From: an uncultured Flavobacterium sp.
Lineage (GTDB): Bacteria; Bacteroidota; Bacteroidia; Flavobacteriales; Flavobacteriaceae
Direction: 5' to 3'
NCBI RefSeq assembly: GCF_937967675.1
Contig: NZ_CALBSN010000009.1
Location: 1 to 17,412 of the forward strand
Length of the DNA stretch: 17,412 nt
Made by a program: the position numbers and the translations under genes. Every line of letters starts with the position of its first letter. The stretch's first letter is position 1. The notes under the pieces are model-generated. The model did no database searches, was not told the origin of the DNA, and worked only from the letters and a program-made list of their open reading frames with translations. Below, one piece after another: positions 1-7,694 of this stretch.

Positions 1-416
1 AATCCGATAGCTTTTCCTTCTTCGGTTTCTAATAAAGTGTGATGAAAATATTTTTGAGCGAATTCGGAAACCAAATACATACTTTCTTTTTCATTGGCTT
101 GCGCTACATCTTCATCGGTTTGAACCGTTTCTTCTATCTCAATGTTGTATTTATTGGCTAAATATTTAATTGCTTCTGGATAAGTATAATGTTCGTGCTC
201 CATTAAAAACGTTACGGCATTCCCCCCTTTTCCAGACGAAAAATCCTTCCAAATTTGCTTTACCGGAGAAACCATAAACGATGGCGATTTCTCGTTCACA
301 AACGGAGACAATCCTTTTAAGTTACTTCCAGCGCGTTTGAGTTGAACAAAATCACCAATCACCTCCTCAACTCGGGCGGTTTCAAATACTTTTTCTATGG
401 TGTCTTTAGATATCAA
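1..416 (-). CDS. dnaG: DNA primase DnaG, N-terminal part (cut by window edge)
   Basis: This is the first 138 residues of DnaG, the primase that lays RNA primers for replication. The N-terminal zinc-ribbon-like domain (about residues 5-95) is recognisable from LKGLSPF, EKSPSFMVSP, GKGGNAVTFLMEHE and the helix that follows. The rest of the gene (TOPRIM and helicase-binding domains) lies beyond position 1. The start is inferred to be TTG at 416. An in-frame TAA lies 27 nt upstream with no ATG or GTG between, and the protein then begins (M)ISKDTIEKVFE, which fits flavobacterial DnaG. All four ligands of the classical CHC2 zinc ribbon appear replaced: S37 and V40 stand where Cys and His are expected, D58 and S61 where the two later Cys are expected. 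I recall other flavobacterial primases looking similar, but that is memory and was not checked. Confidence 0.9.
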   Translation of the reverse strand, partial: MISKDTIEKVFETARVEEVIGDFVQLKRAGSNLKGLSPFVNEKSPSFMVSPVKQIWKDFSSGKGGNAVTFLMEHEHYTYPEAIKYLANKYNIEIEETVQTDEDVAQANEKESMYLVSEFAQKYFHHTLLETEEGKAIG

Positions 417-454
417 AATAGATTTTTGATTTTTTGGATTTTAAAAAACGAATT

Positions 455-470
455 CAAAGTTACAAAGTTA
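455..470 (-). promoter_or_regulatory. Tandem -7 boxes (TAACTTTG twice) for dnaG
   Basis: Read on the minus strand, this is two back-to-back copies of TAACTTTG, each matching the Bacteroidota -7 consensus TAnnTTTG. The copy at 455-462 is nearer the gene and would start transcription near 447-450, giving a leader of about 30 nt before the TTG at 416. No clear -33 TTG is seen. A 15-nt core of the block recurs upstream of tatA. Confidence 0.5.
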
Positions 471-495
471 ATCGATAAAAATCATTCGTAAACAA

Positions 496-527
496 AAAAA
501 GCACTTCATTTACATGAAGTGCTTTTT
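496..527 (-). terminator. Rho-independent terminator, bidirectional form
   Basis: A perfect 9-bp stem (501-509 with 514-522) carries a 4-nt loop and is flanked by an A-run (494-500) and a T-run (523-527). It follows the stop of the minus-strand outer-membrane barrel gene and lies upstream of dnaG, so it most likely ends the ECF sigma operon and separates it from dnaG. Confidence 0.85.
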
Positions 528-555
528 AAACAGAGAACTTAACCTAACCCTAAAT

Positions 556-1608
556 TTAATTAATATCAAAGCGTATACCTAATGAAACGTTGTTTTGATC
601 TATATTATTGTTTTTGAACATCGGATTTAAGTCATATTTAACATATAGACTTGTAGATTTATACCCAATATAGGTACTTAATCCATAAGTAAAATCATTT
701 ACATTGAAATCAGCCTTTATTCTCTCTCTAACTTTATTCCCGTCTAATTCATACCTAATAAATTGTTTAGAATTAGTATTAACTCCTGCAAATCCACCCA
801 ACCCAAATCTAAAACCAAGCTGTGATTTGAATATTTTTGTTCCATCTTTTTCTTTTGTTTTTGAAAAATCAAATTCCAAATGTAATGGAAGAACAAAATA
901 AACATTTTTAAAATATGTATGATTATCATTTACATTAATAGGATAAGTTACCAAAACAGTTTCACTTCCTGTATCTTCAAAAATTCTATTTTCAGTTGCT
1001 TGTAATATATTATATTGAAAACCTAAACCATATTTTAAATGCAATAAATTAGAGTTTTGCAACAATCTTGTGTTTAATGTAATTCCCCATTCCCAAAAAA
1101 CTGAACGTAAGTAACCAAAATCAGAATTAGCAATAGAGCCATTAGTTACTAAATTATTAAAACCCATTGCCATTACAAATTGTGATGTAGTTCTCCTTTC
1201 TTTATTATTAACATTTTTTTTACCATTTCTATACCCTCCAGGAAATGATATTGAATGCTTGCCATTAATTATTGTTTCTGAATCTAAAACTTTTCCATCA
1301 ACCTTATCTTTTACTAATTGTGCCAATTTTTCTTCTTCAATGGCCACTTTAGTTTCAATATTTTTGGCACGTTCTTCTGCAATTTTCAATTTTAATTCTT
1401 GTCCTTTTTCGGCTGAAATTTTCCCTTCTTTTACTTGCAAATCAATCGCCTCTACTTCTTTCTTCAAAGCATTTTTTTCTTCAATAGTAATCATTTCAAT
1501 GTTAGAAGCGATTTCTTTCGCCTTTTTTTCAAAACTTTTTTCCTGGGCAAATGCTTTTGTCACTAAACTAAAAGCAATAATGATGGTGTACAAAATAATT
1601 TTTTGCAT
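556..1608 (-). CDS. Outer-membrane beta-barrel protein with coiled-coil N-terminus
   Basis: A 350-aa secreted protein. Residues 1-22 form a Sec signal peptide ending KAFAQ. About residues 25-105 are charged, Lys/Glu-rich and heptad-like, so probably a helical coiled coil in the periplasm. Residues from about 140 to the end alternate aromatic and polar residues in the style of a PorT/OprF-like barrel (YGLGFQYN, FRFGLGGFAG, LSTYIGYKS), and the final strand is VSLGIRFDIN. The layout resembles flavobacterial outer_membrane_beta-barrel (DUF-type) proteins. It is the last gene of a three-gene unit behind an ECF sigma factor and its presumed anti-sigma, 34 nt after the latter, so it may be a target or a sensor of that sigma factor. 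A strong terminator follows at 496-527. The barrel is inferred from the residue pattern only, and ligand and exact role are unknown. Confidence 0.75.
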   Translation of the reverse strand: MQKIILYTIIIAFSLVTKAFAQEKSFEKKAKEIASNIEMITIEEKNALKKEVEAIDLQVKEGKISAEKGQELKLKIAEERAKNIETKVAIEEEKLAQLVKDKVDGKVLDSETIINGKHSISFPGGYRNGKKNVNNKERRTTSQFVMAMGFNNLVTNGSIANSDFGYLRSVFWEWGITLNTRLLQNSNLLHLKYGLGFQYNILQATENRIFEDTGSETVLVTYPINVNDNHTYFKNVYFVLPLHLEFDFSKTKEKDGTKIFKSQLGFRFGLGGFAGVNTNSKQFIRYELDGNKVRERIKADFNVNDFTYGLSTYIGYKSTSLYVKYDLNPMFKNNNIDQNNVSLGIRFDIN

Positions 1609-1642
1609 GACTGTTTGATTTTTAATTAATGATGATTTTTGT

Positions 1643-2329
1643 TTATTCGTAATTTCTATTAGCTAATGCTGATTTAGCATCTTGAAATTTTCTATTTAAT
1701 TTTTCTAATGTAGTTTCTCTATGATTAACATCTAGTTCTTTTTCAACGCTTGTCAGCAACGAATTAGCATCTACTTTCATCTTAGTTTTTGGACTTATTT
1801 TTTTATCTGAAGTGATTACTTTTTCACCCGTTTGAACTTCGGCCAATAAATTTTCTGGAGAAACGTATTTGTAGTTATTGAGAGATGGGTTTTCTGTAAC
1901 GGGAGTGATTTTTTCTTCCAAAACATTTTTCTCTTTTATCACTTTATTTATTTCAATAGGTATACTATTTCTAGAATTTTCTTTTAAATGATTCCTATTA
2001 TTTTGAACTAAAACAGATCTTTCATTTTCCACAGAAATTTCATTTGTTTTATTGATTTCAACTGTATCAATTTCCTCATTAGTAGTAATTACAACTGGAA
2101 CTGAATAATTAATTTCAGTTTTCTCGTTTGAATTGAAAATGAAAAATCCCAATCCGAGAAAAAGTATCGTAGAAGCGGCTACAAAAAACCATCCGTAACC
2201 TTTCTTTGGCTTTTTTTCTTCTGAAACCGTAAGCATAACATCTAAGCGATCCCAAGCTTGTGCAGAAGGCTGAATTTCTCTAGCATTCAGTTTTTCTTTT
2301 ATTTGATTATCTAATTTATTTGGTTCCAT
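1643..2329 (-). CDS. Putative single-pass membrane anti-sigma factor
   Basis: A 228-aa protein with a cytoplasmic N-terminal segment of about 44 residues, one transmembrane helix at about 46-64 (FFVAASTILFLGLGFFIF), and a 160-residue, low-complexity, Lys/Glu/Asn-rich periplasmic part. The N-terminus (NAREIQPSAQAWDRLDVML) resembles the short sigma-binding segments that precede the membrane helix in many Bacteroidota ECF operons. There is no recognisable zinc-binding HxxxCxxC anti-sigma motif and no FecR domain. The ATG lies inside the last codons of the sigma gene (14-nt overlap), which points to translational coupling and therefore to sigma/anti-sigma partnership. The function is inferred from topology and position and has not been matched to a named family. 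Confidence 0.65.
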   Translation of the reverse strand: MEPNKLDNQIKEKLNAREIQPSAQAWDRLDVMLTVSEEKKPKKGYGWFFVAASTILFLGLGFFIFNSNEKTEINYSVPVVITTNEEIDTVEINKTNEISVENERSVLVQNNRNHLKENSRNSIPIEINKVIKEKNVLEEKITPVTENPSLNNYKYVSPENLLAEVQTGEKVITSDKKISPKTKMKVDANSLLTSVEKELDVNHRETTLEKLNRKFQDAKSALANRNYE

Positions 2330-2885
2330 TGAGTTTCTTTTTTAATTCTGTGATTTGTTGTTGCAATAACTTTCTAGCGTGTGATAATTGTGATTTTGAT
2401 GTTCCTTCACTTATTTTAAGCATTTCTGCTATTTCTTGGTGTTTGTAACCTTCAATTGCATATAAGTTAAAAACCATTTTATAACCATCGGGCAAATTAT
2501 CAATCATGTTTTGAATGTCATCTACAGAAAAATCTTCCATTTCATATACCGATTCATTCTCGCTTATTGTAACATCTTCAATATCTTGGTGACTAAAATT
2601 ATTCTTTTTCACCCGAAGAAAATCGATACATTCATACACCATTATTCTTCTAATCCAACCTTCGAAACTGCCTTTGTGTTCAAAGTGTTTTAGATTGGTA
2701 AATACTTTCATGAATCCCGTAATCATTGCGTCTTCAGCGTGGTGAATATCTTTTATGTATTGACGACAAATACTCAACATTTTAGAAGAAAACTTGGCAT
2801 AAATTTGCTGTTGCGCTTGTCTATTATTTTCGACAGCCAACATAATAAGTTGTTTTTCTTCTTGATTTAGTTGAATTACTTTCAT
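2316..2885 (-). CDS. ECF-type RNA polymerase sigma-70 factor
   Basis: A 189-aa ECF sigma factor, counting from the ATG at 2885. Region 2 (about residues 25-93) contains IYAKFSSKMLSICRQYI, EDAMITGFMKVFTNL and FEGWIRRIMVYECIDFLR. Region 4 (about 123-176) contains LPDGYKMVFNLYAIEGYKHQEIAEML and the recognition helix EGTSKSQLSHARKLL. An ATG 20 codons further upstream (2945) is in frame but would add an atypical Ile/Phe-rich stretch. A -7 motif TAAATTTG at 2906-2913 lies inside that extension, which favours the internal start. The gene heads the sigma / anti-sigma / barrel operon and probably directs transcription of envelope genes, perhaps its own operon. The target promoter is not visible here. 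Confidence 0.9.
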   Translation of the reverse strand: MKVIQLNQEEKQLIMLAVENNRQAQQQIYAKFSSKMLSICRQYIKDIHHAEDAMITGFMKVFTNLKHFEHKGSFEGWIRRIMVYECIDFLRVKKNNFSHQDIEDVTISENESVYEMEDFSVDDIQNMIDNLPDGYKMVFNLYAIEGYKHQEIAEMLKISEGTSKSQLSHARKLLQQQITELKKKLNGTK

Positions 2886-2905
2886 TTTAAGTTCAATATC
2901 ATGTT

Positions 2906-2913
2906 CAAATTTA
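2906..2913 (-). promoter_or_regulatory. Candidate -7 box of the ECF sigma operon
   Basis: TAAATTTG on the minus strand fits TAnnTTTG and ends 20 nt before the preferred ATG at 2885. No good -33 TTG was found at 17-23 nt, so the call rests on the -7 motif and its position. Confidence 0.35.
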
Positions 2914-3021
2914 AAATAAATGATACTGATTTTGATATAATTCATTTATTGAATCATATCTTCTAAATACATAGACGAGAACAAGAATAAAAAGGTTGTA
3001 TGAAAGTAAAAAAAATAAAAA

Positions 3022-3786
3022 TTATTTTCCTTGAATTTTTTGTTTAATATATTTTTTTGGAGATAAACTTGTGTAGTTTTTAAAGCAAATTGAAAAATAA
3101 GATGTTGAATTAAAACCGCTTTCATTAGCTAAAGCATCAACATTTCCCTCTCCCGCTTCAATAAGGCTAATTGCATAATTAAGTCTAATTTCTCTTATGT
3201 AAGTAGAAACATTAACTTGTTTAAATTTTCTTATTTTTTTATCTAATGTAGATTTACTTACAAAAACCTCTTTAGCAAGCCTTTCAATAGTAATATCGGA
3301 TTTGATATTTTTAATTATGATATCATTAATTTTATCAAAGAAATCGTTTTTTCTAGATTTAATTTGAATTTTCGATATCGGATTTTGACTTTGCTTTACA
3401 ACATTAGCTTTATAGTTTAAAAAGTTTTTAATTTTTAATACCAGCTCTTGTATCTTGAAAGGTTTATTTATAAAATCATTAACTCCGTTTTCTAATTGTC
3501 TTATTTTATTTTCAAAAGTTAAATCAGCAGTAATAATGATAAATGGTATTTGATCATACCTTCTAAAATTTCTAATTTTAAGAAACAATTCTTCTCCTGT
3601 CATTATAGGCATCATTAAATCGCATATAATAATATCTGGTAAATTATTTTCTAAAAGCTGGAAAGCTTCCAGTCCATTTTTACACCATTTCACATCATAA
3701 CCATTAACCTGAAGTAACTCAGAAATAGTTTGACCTAAGGAGATATCATCTTCTACCAGAAGCAATTGAGGATTAGTGATTTTCAT
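3022..3786 (-). CDS. Response regulator: receiver domain fused to AraC-type HTH
   Basis: A 254-aa transcription factor. Residues 5-122 are a receiver domain with the acidic pair E12/D13-D14, phosphoacceptor D56 (IIICDLMMP), T86 (IIITADLT) and K108 (FINKPF), so all conserved phosphorylation residues are present. After a short linker (about 125-148), residues 150-248 form an AraC-family double helix-turn-helix. The first HTH is around TIERLAKEVFVSKSTLDKKI. The second is around VDALANESGFNSTSYFSICFK, with the usual LSPKKYI ending. The gene is divergent from a large histidine kinase 264 bp away, its likely partner. The REC-AraC architecture matches the C-terminal part of Bacteroidota hybrid two-component systems, here as a separate protein. 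No clear -7 box was found upstream. Confidence 0.9.
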   Translation of the reverse strand: MKITNPQLLLVEDDISLGQTISELLQVNGYDVKWCKNGLEAFQLLENNLPDIIICDLMMPIMTGEELFLKIRNFRRYDQIPFIIITADLTFENKIRQLENGVNDFINKPFKIQELVLKIKNFLNYKANVVKQSQNPISKIQIKSRKNDFFDKINDIIIKNIKSDITIERLAKEVFVSKSTLDKKIRKFKQVNVSTYIREIRLNYAISLIEAGEGNVDALANESGFNSTSYFSICFKNYTSLSPKKYIKQKIQGK

Positions 3787-4050
3787 GGAGTAAAATTAAT
3801 TTTAATTTTTTTAAAATATTGCCATAAAATTTTAACTTATAAGTAAATAACGGTATTGGAAAAAATAAATAAAATAATTTTGATTCAAATAATATAGTGC
3901 TCTTAAAATTGGAAAAAAAATATTTAGAAATTATTGAAAATTATAAAACAAGAAACTTAATTTTTATTGATTTTTACTTAAAGTTACGCTTTTTATTTTA
4001 ATCTGTCAAGAAAAAATCTAAACTATTATCAACCCCCTATAAATACAAAA
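3787..4050. promoter_or_regulatory. Divergent regulator/kinase intergenic region
   Basis: These 264 very AT-rich bases separate the divergent response regulator and histidine kinase genes. On the plus strand TAATTTTG at 3875-3882 matches TAnnTTTG, with a TTG at 3856-3858 (16-nt spacer, slightly short), which could give a 160-nt leader for the kinase. ACCCCCTATA at 4032-4041 lies 9 nt before the kinase ATG. No ORF or stable hairpin was seen. Confidence 0.4.
4032..4041 (+). repeat. ACCCCCTATA element, copy 1, in kinase leader
   Basis: This C-rich 10-mer lies 9 nt upstream of the histidine kinase ATG. The identical sequence occurs at 6667-6676, after the small ORF that ends the kinase unit. A run of five C is rare in this AT-rich DNA. 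Its function is unknown. Confidence 0.4.
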
Positions 4051-6480
4051 ATGATTCATCTTCTCAAAGCTATATCAGAGGCAAATAATTATCTTCTTAA
4101 GGAGTTAAACATTCATGATGCATTACAAAATTGCATAAATGCATTAGGCAGTAATATCGAAATAAACAGATGTTATATATTTAAGAATGAAGTTAAAAAC
4201 GACGTTTTGATTCTTAATTATGAATATGAATGGTGTGATGCTAACACTACTCCTTTTATTGGAAGTCCTGATTTAAGCGGCCATACCTATGAGGCATTTC
4301 CTGGTTTATATAAACCTCTTTCAAAAAACGAACCCTTCTTTGGTTTAGTTAAAGAAAGTACAAATGATTATTTCAGAGAGGTAATGGAAATGCAGGATAT
4401 TAAATCTTATTTATTTACTCCGATTTTTTCAAACAATGTTTTTTGGGGCTGGATTGGATTTGATGATTGTGAAAACGAAACTATTTGGGCTCAAGAAGAA
4501 GTGGAGGCACTACATACAGTTGCTCATAATATAGGTCTAAGATTAAATCAGGAGAAAGTAAGATCAGACTTAGAAAAAACATTGAACGAGTTAGATTTTT
4601 ACATGCAAGGCTCAAATCAGGCAAAATGGGAAATTAATTTAATTACTAACGAAGTTAAATTTACGTACAATTGGTTTGGAATGCTAGGATACGACAACAA
4701 TGAGCTTGAACATAATTTTGAAACTTGGAAATCAAAATTACATCCTAACGACTTAGTTGAAACCGTATATAAAATTGAAAAATTCATTGCAAGAAAAACC
4801 GATAAATACGAAGGTATTTTTCGAATGAAACACAAAGAAGGTCATTATGTTTGGATAAAGTATTCTGCAATAATGTTAGAAAATGAATTTGGAATTGCTG
4901 AAAAAATAATTGGTACTCATATTGACATTAGCGAAATTAAAGGTAAAGAAATTGAATTAGCTAAACAAAGAAACGAATACGATCATTTGGTTAACAATCT
5001 TGCAGAAATTATTTTTAAAACCGACTTAGACGGAAATCTAATTTTTTTAAATAATAGATGGGAGGAAATAACAGGACATAATATTATTTCTTGTTTAAAT
5101 ACTAACATTTTTGACTATTTAGAAAACGTATCAAAAGATGAAGCTGTTGAGCTGTTACTTAATTCAAAAACTTCTACAAGTTTTGAAGTACAGCTTTTGA
5201 TGAAAAACAATCAAAAAATTTGGGGATTACTACTTCTAAACATTGATTTAGATTTTATTACTAATGAAAAAATCATAATAGGAAGTATTACTAATATCAA
5301 CGACACTATTAACTTTAAAAACAAGTTAGCTATTTCAGAACAAAAATATCGATTTATTGCAGACAATACTTCTGATTTTATAATGCAACACCAAACCGAC
5401 GGAACCATAACATATGCCTCTAATACTTCTACTAAAATAACCGGATTTAGCCCTTCTGAGTTATTATTAAAAGACCCTTATACTTATATTCATCCTGATG
5501 ACGTTGCAAGAGTAGCCAAACAACATGCTAATATTCTTAAAAATAAAAATGAAATTATAACTTTTAGATTCAAAACTAAAAGTGAGAAATACATTTGGCT
5601 GGAAACATACTCTAAAATAATTTTAGATAATGAAAACCAAATTATTGGCCTTCAAACTTCAAGTAGAGATATTACCGAGAGGGTAAAAGATAGAGAAAAT
5701 ATTCAACAAGCCTTAATTAAAGAAAAGGAATTAAACGAACTTAAATCGGGTTTTGTCACAATGGCATCTCATCAATTTAGAACTCCTTTGTCTGTAATTT
5801 ATTCTAATATTGAACTATTGAATTACAAAATGAATCTTTTACAAATTAATGAAAAAGATGAAATTGAAAGAATTTCTTCAAGAATTTCTAATGAAGTTAA
5901 TCGTATGACAGAATTAATGAATAATATTCTAGTTTTTGGGGCATACGAATCAAATAACTTAAAAGTTGAAATAAAAGAATTAAACTTAAATAAATTCATT
6001 GATAATCTAATTGAAACTTATTTTAATAATGAAAAAGACGGAAGAAAAATAATTATAGACAAAAAGAAATTTGAAAAAAATATACAAACTGACGAAAGTT
6101 TACTAACTCATATTTTAAACAATCTAATTTCTAATGCATTTAAATATTCTGTAGGCAGTAGCAATCCTATCATTAAAGTAGATTACTTTACCAATAATTT
6201 CAAAATTGAAATTATTGATTTTGGCTGTGGAATTCCTCAAAGTGAAAACAAACATCTTTTCAAATCATTTTTTAGAGGCAGCAATACTTCTACAATTAAA
6301 GGATCAGGTCTAGGATTAATTATTGCTAAACAATTCACAGAACTTTTAAATGGGAAAATTTCCATTTCAAGCAAAGAAAATGAAATTACAACGGTAACAT
6401 TAGAATTTCCTTATGAACAAAAAGAACAATTAAAAACTAAAATAACCCCGAAAAAAACAAAAAAATGGATGCTTCTCTAA
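4051..6480 (+). CDS. Soluble hybrid-sensor histidine kinase, GAF-PAS-PAS-PAS-HisKA-HATPase
   Basis: An 809-aa sensor kinase without signal peptide or membrane helices, so cytoplasmic. Domains in order: GAF-like (about 15-168); PAS/PAC 1 (about 180-296, PAC ending IIGTHIDISEIK); PAS 2 (about 305-425); PAS 3 (about 430-545, ending TSSRDITERV); HisKA (about 560-630) with phosphoacceptor H574 in MASHQFRTPLS; HATPase_c (about 680-787) with N-box LNNLISNAFKY, G1 DFGCG (723-727) and G2 GSGLGL (751-756). There is no receiver domain, so it must phosphorylate a separate regulator. The divergent REC-AraC protein is the obvious candidate. The ligands of GAF and PAS are unknown, and I see no haem or flavin signature. 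The last 16 bases overlap a 56-codon ORF in another frame. Confidence 0.92.
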   Translation: MIHLLKAISEANNYLLKELNIHDALQNCINALGSNIEINRCYIFKNEVKNDVLILNYEYEWCDANTTPFIGSPDLSGHTYEAFPGLYKPLSKNEPFFGLVKESTNDYFREVMEMQDIKSYLFTPIFSNNVFWGWIGFDDCENETIWAQEEVEALHTVAHNIGLRLNQEKVRSDLEKTLNELDFYMQGSNQAKWEINLITNEVKFTYNWFGMLGYDNNELEHNFETWKSKLHPNDLVETVYKIEKFIARKTDKYEGIFRMKHKEGHYVWIKYSAIMLENEFGIAEKIIGTHIDISEIKGKEIELAKQRNEYDHLVNNLAEIIFKTDLDGNLIFLNNRWEEITGHNIISCLNTNIFDYLENVSKDEAVELLLNSKTSTSFEVQLLMKNNQKIWGLLLLNIDLDFITNEKIIIGSITNINDTINFKNKLAISEQKYRFIADNTSDFIMQHQTDGTITYASNTSTKITGFSPSELLLKDPYTYIHPDDVARVAKQHANILKNKNEIITFRFKTKSEKYIWLETYSKIILDNENQIIGLQTSSRDITERVKDRENIQQALIKEKELNELKSGFVTMASHQFRTPLSVIYSNIELLNYKMNLLQINEKDEIERISSRISNEVNRMTELMNNILVFGAYESNNLKVEIKELNLNKFIDNLIETYFNNEKDGRKIIIDKKKFEKNIQTDESLLTHILNNLISNAFKYSVGSSNPIIKVDYFTNNFKIEIIDFGCGIPQSENKHLFKSFFRGSNTSTIKGSGLGLIIAKQFTELLNGKISISSKENEITTVTLEFPYEQKEQLKTKITPKKTKKWMLL

Positions 6481-6635
6481 ATGAATTTTTGAAATATTAC
6501 AACGACTTTATTAAAAAAAATGGCTTTGAACCCACTGCTTATGATGTAAATTTTTGGATTACAAATTTCTTTAAATCTAAGAAAAATAAATCCAATTCTA
6601 ATCACAATTCAAACCCAAAAAGCCTAGCGTTATAA
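6465..6635 (+). CDS. Small 56-aa protein overlapping the kinase 3' end
   Basis: The ATG at 6465 sits in an A-rich context typical of Bacteroidota starts and overlaps the kinase stop by 16 nt in the +1 frame. The 56-residue product begins MDASLNEFLKYYNDFIKKNG, continues with FEPTAYDVNFWITNFFKSKK, and ends in an Asn/Ser/Lys-rich tail. The first 40 residues look like a real protein, with two amphipathic helices around an NGFEP turn and normal codon use. The overlap suggests translational coupling to the kinase. I do not recognise a family. It could be a kinase accessory or regulator, or a chance ORF. The protein-like composition and position make it worth annotating. Confidence 0.55.
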   Translation: MDASLNEFLKYYNDFIKKNGFEPTAYDVNFWITNFFKSKKNKSNSNHNSNPKSLAL

Positions 6636-6666
6636 TTTAAATTTATTCAACCTCAAATTAAAATCT

Positions 6667-6676
6667 ACCCCCTATA
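6667..6676 (+). repeat. ACCCCCTATA element, copy 2, after kinase unit
   Basis: Identical to the 10-mer at 4032-4041, and preceded by A/T like the first copy. It lies 31 nt downstream of the small ORF stop, between two convergent genes, where no terminator hairpin is visible. Confidence 0.4.
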
Positions 6677-6708
6677 TTCTTTTAATTTCAGTAAAATAAC
6701 CAGTTCAA

Positions 6709-7689
6709 TTATTTCTTTCTTTCAATAACATAATTGACCATTAAAATCAAAGAATCTTTGTATGAAGACGATGGGAAATTTTCTATTAAACGCAAAGCTT
6801 CCTGTTGAAATTGAATCATTTTTTCTTCAGCATATGCCAATCCGTTTTTATCTTTTACAAATTGGATAACCTCTTTTACACGCTTTTTATCTTTGTTATG
6901 ATTTTTAACTGAGTTGATAACCCAACTTTTTTCTTTTGGAGAACAATTGTTCAAAGCGTAAATCAATGGCAATGTCATTTTTTGTTCTTTGATGTCGATT
7001 CCGGTTGGTTTTCCAATGGCGTCATCGGTGTAATCGAATAAATCATCTTTTATTTGAAATGCCATTCCGATAAGCTCTCCAAATTTGCGCATTTTTTCCA
7101 CCACTTCTTTATCATCTGGAGCAACAGAACAAGCACCAAGCGAACAACAAGCTGCAATTAAAGTAGCAGTTTTTTGACGGATAATTTCATAATAAACATC
7201 TTCTGTAATGTCTAATCTTCGCGCTTTTTCAATTTGAAGCAATTCGCCTTCACTCATTTCTCGAACAGCTACAGATATAATCTTCAGTAGATCAAAATCA
7301 TTATTATCTATAGAAAGTAACAATCCTTTTGACAATAAATAATCACCTACCAAAACAGCAATTTTATTTTTCCAAAGGGCATTTAAAGAGAAAAAACCAC
7401 GACGTTTATTGCTGTCATCCACTACATCATCATGTACTAAAGTTGCGGTATGAATTAATTCGATAACCGAAGCGCCTCGATACGTTCGTTCGTTAACAAC
7501 ACCTCCAGAAACCATTTTTGCAGTTAAGAAAACAAACATAGGGCGCATTTGTTTTCCTTTTCTGTTAACTATATAATGCGTAATTCTATTTAACAAAGCT
7601 ACTTTTGAAGACATGGAATCTCTAAACTTTTGTTCAAAAAGTTCCATTTCAGAAGCGATAGGCAGCTTTATTTGTTCGGTTATTTTCAT
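6709..7689 (-). CDS. Long-chain trans-polyprenyl diphosphate synthase
   Basis: A 326-aa trans-prenyltransferase that condenses isopentenyl diphosphate onto allylic diphosphates, probably for the menaquinone side chain. Visible signatures are GKQMRP (45-50), the first Asp-rich motif HDDVVDD (D87, D88, D91), GDYLLSKG, the second Asp-rich motif QIKDDLFDYTDD (D215, D216, D219) and the C-terminal GLAYAEEKM region. Small residues (T, A) before the first Asp-rich motif indicate a long product, as in hexaprenyl or octaprenyl synthases. The exact chain length cannot be read. The start is set at ATG 7689. A GTG two codons upstream (7695) overlaps the -7 box TATATTTG (7695-7702) and cannot be on the same transcript. 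With 5 nt between box and ATG the mRNA may be leaderless. It is divergent from the lipoprotein gene. Confidence 0.93.
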   Translation of the reverse strand: MKITEQIKLPIASEMELFEQKFRDSMSSKVALLNRITHYIVNRKGKQMRPMFVFLTAKMVSGGVVNERTYRGASVIELIHTATLVHDDVVDDSNKRRGFFSLNALWKNKIAVLVGDYLLSKGLLLSIDNNDFDLLKIISVAVREMSEGELLQIEKARRLDITEDVYYEIIRQKTATLIAACCSLGACSVAPDDKEVVEKMRKFGELIGMAFQIKDDLFDYTDDAIGKPTGIDIKEQKMTLPLIYALNNCSPKEKSWVINSVKNHNKDKKRVKEVIQFVKDKNGLAYAEEKMIQFQQEALRLIENFPSSSYKDSLILMVNYVIERKK

Positions 7690-7694
7690 TTCCA

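Noticed and set aside
1259..1618. Plus-strand open frame opposite the barrel gene
   Set aside because: It is antisense to the coiled-coil part of a clear gene. Its Phe/Ser-rich composition is what the reverse of Lys/Glu-rich codons gives.
2886..2945. Extended N-terminus of the ECF sigma factor (ATG at 2945)
   Set aside because: The extra 20 residues are Ile/Phe-rich and unlike sigma factors, and the candidate -7 box lies inside this stretch.
3787..4050. Possible riboswitch or small RNA in the regulator/kinase gap
   Set aside because: No stable paired elements or known motif seen by eye. Only a -7-like box and the ACCCCCTATA element stand out.
6702..6735. Inverted repeat TCAATTAT ... ATAATTGA near the prenyl synthase stop
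   Set aside because: The loop is about 17 nt and there is no T-run, so it is a poor terminator and probably chance AT-rich symmetry.
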